The notes beneath the pieces are model-generated. The model was given only the letters and a program-made list of their open reading frames with translations, did no database searches and had not been told where the DNA came from. The position numbers and the translations under genes are program-made. From the NCBI GenBank assembly GCA_964570565.1, contig CAZMYT010000016.1:1-5603 (forward strand): a DNA stretch of 5,603 bases. Direction: 5' to 3'. Positions 1 through 4,964 of this stretch are shown here, in pieces. This stretch comes from W0P28-013 sp964570565. Its GTDB lineage: Bacteria; Bacteroidota; Bacteroidia; Bacteroidales; Paludibacteraceae. Within the stretch, counting starts at the first letter, position 1; each line of letters starts with the position of its first letter.

Positions 1-128
1 TTGCCATCTTTCCACCAGCGGCGGACTGTCATCTGGTCAACCCGAAGCAGGGCGGCGGCTTCTTTGATCGTGTAAAGTCTCCGATCCTTGTCGATTTCTT
101 TGATATTTTCGTCGATAATTTCGTTCAT
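1..128 (-). CDS. Helix-turn-helix (HTH_17/excisionase-like) DNA-binding protein, N-terminal part only
   Basis: The first 42 residues are present; the C-terminal part lies beyond the left edge. After a charged leader (MNEIIDENIKEIDKDRR) comes LYTIKEAAALLRVDQMTVRR, then WWKDG. This is the usual pattern of MerR/excisionase-type winged helices (HTH_17): a Y-T-x-x-E-A-A-x-L-L helix, a turn, then a recognition helix with T-V-R-R-W. Such proteins bind DNA as small phage regulators, excisionases (Xis/AlpA) or terminase-associated factors; which one cannot be told from the fragment. The start is supported by AAGGAG at 135-140, six bases upstream of the ATG. The gene follows the helicase stop after 43 bases and may be read from the helicase transcript, from a weak local promoter, or both. 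Confidence 0.85.
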   Translation of the reverse strand, partial: MNEIIDENIKEIDKDRRLYTIKEAAALLRVDQMTVRRWWKDG

Positions 129-158
129 TTCAATCTCCTTATGATTATGTTTATAAAT

Positions 159-186
159 ATTATAACCGCTATTATACAGTTTGAAA
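159..186 (-). promoter_or_regulatory. Possible weak promoter(s) for the HTH gene, tandem -10-like boxes
   Basis: Read on the minus strand, two perfect TATAAT boxes lie at 159-164 and 171-176, 12 bases apart. On the plus strand they form a direct repeat of TATTATA at 158-164 and 170-176. The second box overlaps the helicase stop codon. No good -35 is visible: the best for the downstream box is TTTCAA at 181-186 with a 16-base spacer, three of six matches. In AT-rich DNA a -10 alone is weak evidence. Confidence 0.3.
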
Positions 187-2121
187 GACTTCCAGCTGCT
201 TTCGGTATTTTTGAACTAACTTCATCCCTAAAGCTGCCTGCTTTGTGGTTAGAAAACTTCTATCAGCGAGTGAGTGCCCGATCGCTGAATCTATTTTATT
301 GAATCCCATCCCGTTTCGATTCGCAGCATAATCTCGATCTAAAGCCGCGAGATATTGTAATTTTTTATGTATATCAGCGATTTGCTCATCCGTCAGATTC
401 TCAGCTTCTTTTTCGATTTTCGCAATTGATTCCGAAGCGGTGGCGGCTTGAATCTTGGGTTGATATACAATTTCGTTTCTGTCAGGGTGATGATCATCCA
501 AAGCGGAATCGATGATTTCTTGCTTTTCAACTAACATTTTAGCCATCCTTGCATCTAACGAATCGGCTAAAACGATGTGTTGAACCAGCACCGTGTCGGT
601 TTGCCCAATTCGATGCGCTCGATCTTCCATCTGGGTTATGTTTCCCGGCACCCAGTCAAGCTCGGCAAAAATAACGTGGCTTGAAGCTGTTAGGGTGATC
701 CCAACTCCAGCAGCTGTTATCGAACCGATGAACACTCGGCAATCGGGGTCGTTTTGAAAGCGATCAACTGCAGCCTGCCGATCGGCTTCTTTCGTTTCGC
801 CGGTCAATTTCACGGGATGGAACTCAGCTAATCCCGTCATAAGCTCTTCGATCACGTCATGATGATGCGCTGCGATGATGATCTTGTTATTGTTATCTTC
901 CAGTGCGTTCTTTATATGATCGATAACGGCAGGGACTTTCGCAAGTGCTGTTTCATGCCGCAACTTTGCCATCTCGGCAAAATCGACTTGCATTGCATCC
1001 CGCAATCGTGCGACCGCCGCTTTGTAGGATTCTTCGCTTTCAGCTTTGGATAGCTCGACTTCAGCATGTAATGCCGCTAATCGCTGCTCGCTTTGCTCTT
1101 CGTAAGCTTTTTCAGCCTCAACCGCCCGTTTTTGGATTGAATCGTCAGCAGTGACTTCAATGATCTGCCGAATCTTACGAGGAAGCTCAGTCAAAACTTC
1201 AGATTTTAATCTGCGAACCATGACCGTTTCCCGCAATCGTTTTTGAAGCTCGTCGAGATTTGACGAACCTGTAAAATCCCACCCGTAGCGGGTTTGATGA
1301 GCGTTGCAATAACGCTTTGCGAAAGTCATGAATGACGACCCCCAATTTCCGCCGAGGTCTTCGATGATATTGTATAACTCCGATGGTCGGTTGACGATCG
1401 GGGTGCCCGTCATCCTGACCTTCCGCCTTGACTTGATCTCCTTCACGGCTTTCGAACGCATGGCTTTCGAATTTTTTATATAATGACACTCGTCGATTAC
1501 AGATATATCAAATTGTTTAGATGAAATTTCTTTCTGAAACTTTACCAAACCCTCATAGTTGATTATTATGAGGTCGGTTTCTGGTAGGCTGCCGTTTGCA
1601 ATTCCTACGGTCAATTGGCGTGTGAGCCATTTTTCAAGCTCCCGTTCCCAATTCAACTTTAGCGATTTTGGACAAACGATGATGCCCGTTTTTATCGACG
1701 GATCAGCGTTTATGATTCCAATCGCCTGTATGGTCTTGCCCAATCCCATCTCGTCGGCGATCAAGACACCCTGCCGATCAAGCGCGTAGCGGATTCCCGC
1801 TTTTTGGAATGGACGGTAATCCAAACCCTCCGGGTGTGGGAGGTCGATATCTGCTTTTGTGGCTCTGCTGGCTTCGATTGACTCTGAACGTAATTTTTTA
1901 ACTTCTTCCGGCAGCTCTTGCCACCAAATTAACTCCCAGCTTCCGTTTTGGTTCTTGCTAAAGCTGGCTCCAAGTGATTTTAATTCTTCCTTGCTATTCT
2001 TCCAAGCCTCCGAAAATTCTGGTGTTACGGCTGCTTTTCTCATTAATCGAGGGCCGAATTTGGTCTGTACTTCTTTCGGTGCAGACCATTTTGCTAATTT
2101 TTCGATATCATTTGCGTCCAT
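172..2121 (-). CDS. SNF2/SMARCAL1-like superfamily 2 helicase (DNA-dependent ATPase)
   Basis: A 649-residue SF2 ATPase of the SNF2 group, expected to translocate on or remodel duplex DNA; SMARCAL1 relatives anneal single strands and reverse forks. Motifs in order: LDYRPFQKAGI (100-110, Q-motif region), Walker A DEMGLGKT (123-130), Ia IIVCPKSLKLNWE (147-159), Walker B DECH (210-213), III MTGTP (237-241), IV KIIIAAHHHDV (413-423), V GVGITLTAS (472-480), and VI QMEDRAHRIGQT (497-508, with the SNF2-type arginines). A charged helical insertion spans about 328-392. The C-terminus (about 575-649) carries a conserved-looking block, GFNKIDSAIGH then LTTKQAALG and KYRKQL. Residues 36-75 faintly resemble a HARP domain. 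ATGs also exist at 2151 and 2139, but GAGGAG at 2128-2133 is well spaced for the ATG at 2121, and the predicted transcript starts below 2151. All motifs are intact, so it is probably active. The substrate in the phage cycle is inferred. Confidence 0.95.
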   Translation of the reverse strand: MDANDIEKLAKWSAPKEVQTKFGPRLMRKAAVTPEFSEAWKNSKEELKSLGASFSKNQNGSWELIWWQELPEEVKKLRSESIEASRATKADIDLPHPEGLDYRPFQKAGIRYALDRQGVLIADEMGLGKTIQAIGIINADPSIKTGIIVCPKSLKLNWERELEKWLTRQLTVGIANGSLPETDLIIINYEGLVKFQKEISSKQFDISVIDECHYIKNSKAMRSKAVKEIKSRRKVRMTGTPIVNRPSELYNIIEDLGGNWGSSFMTFAKRYCNAHQTRYGWDFTGSSNLDELQKRLRETVMVRRLKSEVLTELPRKIRQIIEVTADDSIQKRAVEAEKAYEEQSEQRLAALHAEVELSKAESEESYKAAVARLRDAMQVDFAEMAKLRHETALAKVPAVIDHIKNALEDNNNKIIIAAHHHDVIEELMTGLAEFHPVKLTGETKEADRQAAVDRFQNDPDCRVFIGSITAAGVGITLTASSHVIFAELDWVPGNITQMEDRAHRIGQTDTVLVQHIVLADSLDARMAKMLVEKQEIIDSALDDHHPDRNEIVYQPKIQAATASESIAKIEKEAENLTDEQIADIHKKLQYLAALDRDYAANRNGMGFNKIDSAIGHSLADRSFLTTKQAALGMKLVQKYRKQLEVFQTV

Positions 2122-2127
2122 TTTTCT

Positions 2128-2133
2128 CTCCTC
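2128..2133 (-). promoter_or_regulatory. Ribosome binding site that decides the helicase start
   Basis: GAGGAG on the minus strand ends six bases before the ATG at 2119-2121. It lies inside the reading frame if either upstream in-frame ATG (2139 or 2151) is used, and neither of those has a comparable Shine-Dalgarno. Confidence 0.75.
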
Positions 2134-2151
2134 TTTCATTACTATATACAT

Positions 2152-2180
2152 ATTATAACACTTGTGAACGCAAAATACAA
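2152..2180 (-). promoter_or_regulatory. Probable sigma-A promoter for the helicase
   Basis: On the minus strand a perfect TATAAT (2152-2157) is preceded, after 17 bases, by TTGTAT (2175-2180; TTG conserved, three of six overall). Transcription would begin near 2145, giving a leader of about 24 bases. The upstream in-frame ATG at 2151 would then lie outside the transcript, consistent with a start at 2121. Confidence 0.55.
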
Positions 2181-2183
2181 TAA

Positions 2184-2207
2184 ATATGTCATATGTTTAT
2201 CATGACA
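2184..2207 (-). promoter_or_regulatory. Operator-like element upstream of the helicase promoter
   Basis: An inverted repeat, TGTCAT (2187-2192) and ATGACA (2202-2207), sits just upstream of the putative -35. The 19 bases at 2184-2202 (plus strand ATATGTCATATGTTTATCA) reappear in order at 4952-4973, over the early promoter, with three single-base insertions there. A regulator acting on both promoters is a reasonable inference. The hairpin is followed by T-rich sequence, so a weak terminator for the preceding gene is an alternative. Confidence 0.4.
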
Positions 2208-2211
2208 AATA

Positions 2212-2427
2212 TCACGAGTTTTTGATGACATAATCCAGCAGGTTTTTCAGCTCCTTATTTTGTGCACGCAGATTTTCGTTTACAGTCAAGACTTCGTTTT
2301 CTGCAATAATAAGCTTGCGGATTAGATCAAAAAGCGTTTCGTTGGCTTCAGTAAGCGATTTCACCCGCTCCTCAAGCTGTTTTATCGTTTCACTTTGCGT
2401 AAGATATTTTTCTTCTGTTTCGCTCAT
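2212..2427 (-). CDS. Small coiled-coil protein of unknown function (71 aa)
   Basis: A highly charged, almost wholly helical 71-residue protein. From residue 14 to about 68 hydrophobic residues recur at heptad spacing (I15, L18, V22, L25, L32, I36, I40, L47, L53, L60, L64), the pattern of a leucine-zipper-like coiled coil, so it probably forms dimers or oligomers. No cysteines, catalytic motif or membrane segment are seen. AAAGGAG (2437-2443) lies nine bases before the ATG. The gene follows the exonuclease after 70 bases, within the same apparent transcript, and is the last gene before the helicase promoter. Small coiled-coil proteins of this kind are common in phage early regions, and I recognise no specific family. 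It could be an accessory factor for the exonuclease or recombinase, but nothing in the sequence shows that. Confidence 0.8.
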   Translation of the reverse strand: MSETEEKYLTQSETIKQLEERVKSLTEANETLFDLIRKLIIAENEVLTVNENLRAQNKELKNLLDYVIKNS

Positions 2428-2452
2428 GATGATCAGCTCCTTTCTTTGTTAG

Positions 2453-2499
2453 CATTGATTCCGAATCACTGTTCGAGATTAATCAATGAATTTTTCATT
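2453..2499 (-). repeat. Two overlapping, mutually exclusive hairpins between exonuclease and coiled-coil gene
   Basis: CATTGATT (2453-2460) and AATCAATG (2481-2488) form a perfect 8-bp stem around a 20-base loop, which contains part of the smaller palindrome GATTCCGAATC (2457-2467). AATGAA (2485-2490) and TTCATT (2494-2499) form a second 6-bp hairpin overlapping the exonuclease stop. Bases 2485-2488 belong to both stems, so only one can form at a time. Neither is followed by a U-tract on the minus strand. A function is not shown. Confidence 0.4.
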
Positions 2500-3127
2500 A
2501 GAAATATATTCCGCTCATCTTTTTATACAATTGCTGAATGAGTCGGACTTCGTTTGCAGAATACGCACGCAGCGTTTCGATATTCATATCATTCACCATG
2601 GATCCGTCCAGATCAGGAAGCGGATTGTCAATACCATATCTCTTACAGACCCATTTCAAACCTTTCGCTTGCCCCCAATTGAACAATATTCCCATTAGAT
2701 CAATAGTAGGTTCTGTGCGATATTTGGCCAGAAATGGGATTATTGATGCTTTTACGCCGAGATCAAATGATCGCCGCATGATATACGGGAGATCAAAGCC
2801 GATGATATTGTAGCCGCAAGAATATCCGTTGTATTCCTGGTAATATAACCAAAACTGTTCCAGTAGTTGTTTCTCGCTATAGTCGTGATAATCTATCACG
2901 ACTGGTTCAAGATCAAGATCACCGGTCATAGCGATGGCGATAATTTTCCCGTAGTCAGGATCGAGCGCAGCTGTTTTTAGTGTCTCAGCCTGTTTTTCGG
3001 CAATGTATGCAGCGATTTTGTCGGCATCTTTATAATTGCTTGGCGCACTTGGCACCTGAATAAACTCGACAGCGTCCGGGTTGACCTCGGTTTCGATATC
3101 AAAAAATAATATGTTATTTGTTTCCAT
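2498..3127 (-). CDS. DEDDy-type 3'-5' exonuclease (PolB/DnaQ-like RNase H fold)
   Basis: A 209-residue stand-alone exonuclease resembling the proofreading domain of family B DNA polymerases. Exo I is FFDIETE (8-14, D10 and E12). Exo II is GYNIIGFDLPYI (105-116, D112). A further conserved-type segment is TIDLMGIL (141-148, D143). Exo III is YSANEV (189-194). DEDDy enzymes normally have Y-x3-D here; this protein has Y189 and E193, a conservative change at a metal-binding position. The family removes nucleotides from 3' ends using two metal ions. Its length fits a single exonuclease domain with no polymerase attached. AAGGG at 3135-3139 lies seven bases before the ATG. The gene follows bet after 103 bases containing a strong inverted repeat. 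In a recombination cluster it may trim 3' tails or proofread. A role as the processive partner of Bet would need the opposite polarity. Confidence 0.88.
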   Translation of the reverse strand: METNNILFFDIETEVNPDAVEFIQVPSAPSNYKDADKIAAYIAEKQAETLKTAALDPDYGKIIAIAMTGDLDLEPVVIDYHDYSEKQLLEQFWLYYQEYNGYSCGYNIIGFDLPYIMRRSFDLGVKASIIPFLAKYRTEPTIDLMGILFNWGQAKGLKWVCKRYGIDNPLPDLDGSMVNDMNIETLRAYSANEVRLIQQLYKKMSGIYF

Positions 3128-3160
3128 GATTGATCCCTTATCTACCGCCCTCTCCCCTTT

Positions 3161-3197
3161 GCCTGCCGGAAAACCACGAGGGAAAAAACCGGCAGGC
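3161..3197. repeat. Perfect 9-bp GC-rich inverted repeat between bet and the exonuclease gene
   Basis: GCCTGCCGG (3161-3169) and CCGGCAGGC (3189-3197) can form a very stable stem with a 19-base loop. In minus-strand RNA a run of six U lies in the loop rather than after the stem, which is followed by AAAGGGG. In plus-strand RNA only UUCU follows. It therefore does not fit an ordinary intrinsic terminator in either direction. An RNA-processing or mRNA-stabilising hairpin, or a protein-binding site, is possible. Confidence 0.6.
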
Positions 3198-3230
3198 TTC
3201 TAAAGAAGGAAGGAGATGAAAAAGAAGTTG

Positions 3231-4157
3231 TTATTGTTGTTGTGATTCCGCATTGACTTTGCGGTCTAACAATACAGTTTGTATTGCTGCCAGTTTGTGC
3301 AGGTACACGGATGATTCTTCAGCTGTCATGTCGTTGTCGTGAATCCGTTTAGCTATGGAAGATAATCGTCTGTATAGCTGCTCCGTGCTCATCTCGCCGT
3401 ATGTTCCATCTTTCGCTGATTTTTCGGCTTTCGCTTCATCCAGCGGAAGCGGTTCAAAATCTTTTTGTGGTGTGAAATTCTTCAGGAACGCGACCTCGTC
3501 AAATACTTTCGCTGTCGGTTCAGGTGCTTCGGACGGCTGGATTATTTCGCCCTCAACGGTTACAGGCTGTCCCCGATGCGTAACAATCGGTTCATTGTCC
3601 GCCTGTGCCATTTCTTCGGACGTGTACAGTCCAGAGAGTTCGTGTGGAAATGCTTTCCGCAGTGCTAAAGATTCCGCACATTTGGCTATCATGATGTCCG
3701 GCATATTGATCCAAAAAAGGGTGGGTGATCCGTTCCGTGTCTTTTGCATATACGCGGCGGTTCTTGCAACTGCGAACAGCGGTTCTCGAAAATCGGATCG
3801 AATAACTCCAACTTTCGCGGCAGCCGGTGGTACTGATTCCAGCCATACTTCTCGCCAAACACCGTCCATGCCGCACCAATACGGTCCAAGTTGTCCAGCA
3901 TATTTGCCCGTTCGTTCTGCAATCAATCGCAACCCGTCAATGGATACCTGTATGCTCATAACATCACGGTTCTCTCTTGTGTCCCATCGTTTGATTGCGT
4001 AAATCTGGCGGCTGAACGGGTCAAGTCCAGTACGTTGGGCTTGCTGGATGAAAAGGGCAAGCTCGTCAGTTGTTGCGCCTTTGGCGATAGTCCGTTTGAT
4101 CAGATCAATCTGATCGTTTGTGTAACGGATAGTCGTTAATTGTGTATTGTTTTCCAT
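3231..4157 (-). CDS. bet: Phage recombination protein Bet (RecT/Redbeta superfamily single-strand annealing protein)
   Basis: A 308-residue annealing recombinase that coats single-stranded DNA and pairs complementary strands in phage recombination and replication. The core matches lambda Bet in order: GLDPFSRQIYAIKR (44-57; lambda has GLNPWTKEIYAF), the VSIDGLRLIAERTGKYAG block (71-88; lambda VGVDGWSRI), WREVW (101-105), and MPDIMIAKCAESLALRKAFP (152-171) followed by ELSGLYTSEEM (173-183; lambda FAGIYDKDEAE). Residues 190-255 are a low-complexity, Pro/Glu-rich linker. A helical C-terminal segment (257-300) ends in QQQ. The length is slightly above lambda Bet (261), owing to the linker. The start has only a modest AAGGA, about 11 bases upstream. 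The gene follows the small membrane-protein gene after 72 bases. No 5'-3' exonuclease, the usual partner, is seen in the window. Confidence 0.95.
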   Translation of the reverse strand: MENNTQLTTIRYTNDQIDLIKRTIAKGATTDELALFIQQAQRTGLDPFSRQIYAIKRWDTRENRDVMSIQVSIDGLRLIAERTGKYAGQLGPYWCGMDGVWREVWLESVPPAAAKVGVIRSDFREPLFAVARTAAYMQKTRNGSPTLFWINMPDIMIAKCAESLALRKAFPHELSGLYTSEEMAQADNEPIVTHRGQPVTVEGEIIQPSEAPEPTAKVFDEVAFLKNFTPQKDFEPLPLDEAKAEKSAKDGTYGEMSTEQLYRRLSSIAKRIHDNDMTAEESSVYLHKLAAIQTVLLDRKVNAESQQQ

Positions 4158-4199
4158 GTGATATAATATCCTTATCTCAATCTCAATTTTTTTTGTTTT

Positions 4200-4231
4200 G
4201 AAAAGTTCTTCATTCCAGTGAAGGGCTTTTC
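4200..4231. repeat. Hairpin spanning the stop of the 42-aa membrane gene, upstream of bet
   Basis: GAAAAG (4200-4205) pairs with CTTTTC (4226-4231) and CTTCA (4208-4212) with TGAAG (4219-4223), around a six-base loop. In plus-strand RNA the intervening UU and GG also form wobble pairs, giving a continuous 13-bp stem. In minus-strand RNA they are a CC/AA internal loop. On the minus strand it is followed by an A-rich stretch, so it is not a standard terminator. It may shape translation or stability of the bet message. Confidence 0.4.
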
Positions 4232-4358
4232 ATTTCATTGCCCAGTACAGTGCTCCGCAAAATCCGAACCATGCGATCCAAAACCAGACTGGAGCATAGA
4301 TCGGATTCAGCGCAATTACTACCGCTATCAGCAGGATTCCAGCAGGAATGTATTTCAT
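4230..4358 (-). CDS. Small two-helix membrane protein (42 aa)
   Basis: A 42-residue, very hydrophobic protein beginning MKYIPAGILLIAVVIAL and continuing NPIYAPVWFWIAWFGFCGAL before ending YWAMK. Two membrane segments are likely, about residues 4-18 and 22-40, separated by a short Asn-Pro/Pro turn. The basic residues are only K2 and K42, so both ends may face the cytoplasm. The ATG overlaps the stop of the preceding coiled-coil gene as ATGA, and no strong Shine-Dalgarno is seen, which points to translational coupling. I recognise no family. It is too small and its place too early in the cluster to call a holin with any confidence. Membrane proteins expressed with phage early genes sometimes act in superinfection exclusion or anchor replication, but that is inference. 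The overlap and continuous hydrophobic reading make it likely to be a real gene. Confidence 0.7.
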   Translation of the reverse strand: MKYIPAGILLIAVVIALNPIYAPVWFWIAWFGFCGALYWAMK

Positions 4359-4561
4359 AATTGCGCCAGCCTTTTGGATAACTCACGGACTTTGGAGTTT
4401 GCTTTCACAAATTCTGACAGCGCATTTTCATAACGCGCCTGAAGCGTGTCCGCCATTTCGATCTGTCGTTTCAAATCTTGAATCACATCAACCCAGTGAT
4501 CCGCCTGCATAGTTGCGTCCTTCCATTCGCGCTCCAATTCAATACGATTAGAAGTTCCCAT
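4355..4561 (-). CDS. Small coiled-coil protein of unknown function (68 aa)
   Basis: A 68-residue, charged helical protein starting MGTSNRIELEREWKD and ending SKVRELSKRLAQL. Hydrophobic residues recur with heptad-like spacing over most of its length (I7, W13, M18, V24, I27, L30, I34, L40, L48, V52, V58, L61, L65), suggesting a coiled coil. The reading frame stays open upstream to an ATG at 4714, but that extension is basic, unlike the rest, and overlaps the 57-residue acidic gene almost completely. The ATG at 4561, preceded by GGGGG eight bases upstream and overlapping the acidic gene's end by 14 bases, is the better start. Its stop overlaps the next gene's ATG. It has no recognisable catalytic or DNA-binding motif. 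It is possibly an accessory factor of the recombination cluster. Confidence 0.75.
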   Translation of the reverse strand: MGTSNRIELEREWKDATMQADHWVDVIQDLKRQIEMADTLQARYENALSEFVKANSKVRELSKRLAQL

Positions 4562-4721
4562 GTACGTACCCCCAATCTGTTTCAAACGAATTGCCCTCGT
4601 ACCACATGTCGAAAGCCTCATCTGCAGCTTCCAAACGTGTTTCGTAATCATCCAATTCAGAATACCGTTTTTGCTGGTATTCGTACTCCGCATAAAAATC
4701 ACGATCGAATACACTCATCAT
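4548..4721 (-). CDS. Very acidic, aromatic-rich small protein (57 aa)
   Basis: A 57-residue protein beginning MMSVFDRDFYAEYEYQQKRY and ending TDWGYVHGNF. It has 15 Asp/Glu against 4 Lys/Arg, and 14 of 57 residues are Phe, Tyr or Trp. The central part (about 8-42) looks helical, with acidic residues spread along it. One of the best ribosome binding sites in the window, AAGGAGGT (4728-4735), lies upstream. The ATG at 4721 overlaps the RHH gene's stop as ATGA; a second ATG follows at once (4718). It overlaps the next gene by 14 bases. I recognise no family. Small, strongly acidic early proteins include DNA mimics that block host restriction or other DNA-binding enzymes (T7 Ocr, ArdA). The composition is compatible with such a role but does not prove it. 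It could equally be a protein-protein adaptor. Confidence 0.75.
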   Translation of the reverse strand: MMSVFDRDFYAEYEYQQKRYSELDDYETRLEAADEAFDMWYEGNSFETDWGYVHGNF

Positions 4722-4900
4722 GATTTTACCTCCTTCTGGTCTGCTTCATTCTGTTGACGCTGCCACTCCTGACGTATGAGCCTTCTCAAATATGCCGATC
4801 GCATATTGTAAGTAAAACCGTCCTTTTGCATCAAGTCGGATAGCGCTTTAACATCTTCTTGCTCCAAATTAATTGTCACCTGAGAAAATTTATTTTTCAT
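4718..4900 (-). CDS. Ribbon-helix-helix-like DNA-binding protein (60 aa), first gene of the early operon
   Basis: A 60-residue protein with the layout of Arc/MetJ/CopG repressors. A short strand, SQVTINL (6-12), would insert into the major groove. A first helix, EDVKALSDLMQKDG (15-28), and a turn, FTYNMR, follow. The second helix, SAYLRRLIRQEWQRQQ (35-50), leads to a polar tail. RHH proteins bind as dimers to inverted-repeat operators and often repress their own promoter. It is the first gene after a consensus promoter surrounded by inverted repeats, which fits self-control. AGGAGG (4905-4910) is four bases from the ATG at 4900 and only one base from the ATG at 4903, so the second ATG is preferred. 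In-frame codons upstream to 4942 overlap the promoter and are not coding. The fold assignment rests on pattern only, so another small DNA-binding protein is possible. Confidence 0.75.
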   Translation of the reverse strand: MKNKFSQVTINLEQEDVKALSDLMQKDGFTYNMRSAYLRRLIRQEWQRQQNEADQKEVKS

Positions 4901-4933
4901 CATACCTCCTGATATATCTATTTGATAAATACA

Positions 4934-4961
4934 ATTATACACAAAACCAATATATTGTCAA
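4934..4961 (-). promoter_or_regulatory. Strong sigma-A promoter of the early/recombination operon
   Basis: On the minus strand TTGACA (4956-4961) and TATAAT (4934-4939) both match consensus exactly, with a 16-base spacer (4940-4955). Transcription should begin near 4927, about 26 bases before the RHH start codon. It follows a terminator on the same strand, so it is well placed to start a new transcription unit covering 4900 down to at least 2212. Confidence 0.88.
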
Positions 4962-4964
4962 TAT
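4948..4964. promoter_or_regulatory. Overlapping palindromes covering the -35 box (likely repressor site)
   Basis: CAATATATTG (4948-4957) is a perfect palindrome, and ATATTG-T-CAATAT (4952-4964) is a second that shares ATATTG. They give three alternating half-sites that cover the TTGACA box. A protein bound here would block RNA polymerase. AT-rich palindromes arise by chance, but the overlap with a consensus -35 is notable. Confidence 0.5.

Noticed and set aside
3206..3246. Plus-strand AAGGAAGGAG followed by ATG and codons for MKKKLLLLL, like the start of a signal peptide
   Set aside because: It stops after nine codons and lies over the CAA repeats at the end of bet and its spacer, so it is probably coincidence.
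3355..4002. Long plus-strand open frame (215 codons) antisense to bet
   Set aside because: It lies wholly inside bet, which has clear family motifs; it shows no recognisable domain. It is a frame shadow of bet codon use.
4562..4714. Upstream extension of the 68-residue coiled-coil protein to an ATG at 4714
   Set aside because: The extension is basic and unlike the rest, overlaps nearly the whole acidic 57-residue gene, and lacks a ribosome binding site. The ATG at 4561 is better placed.
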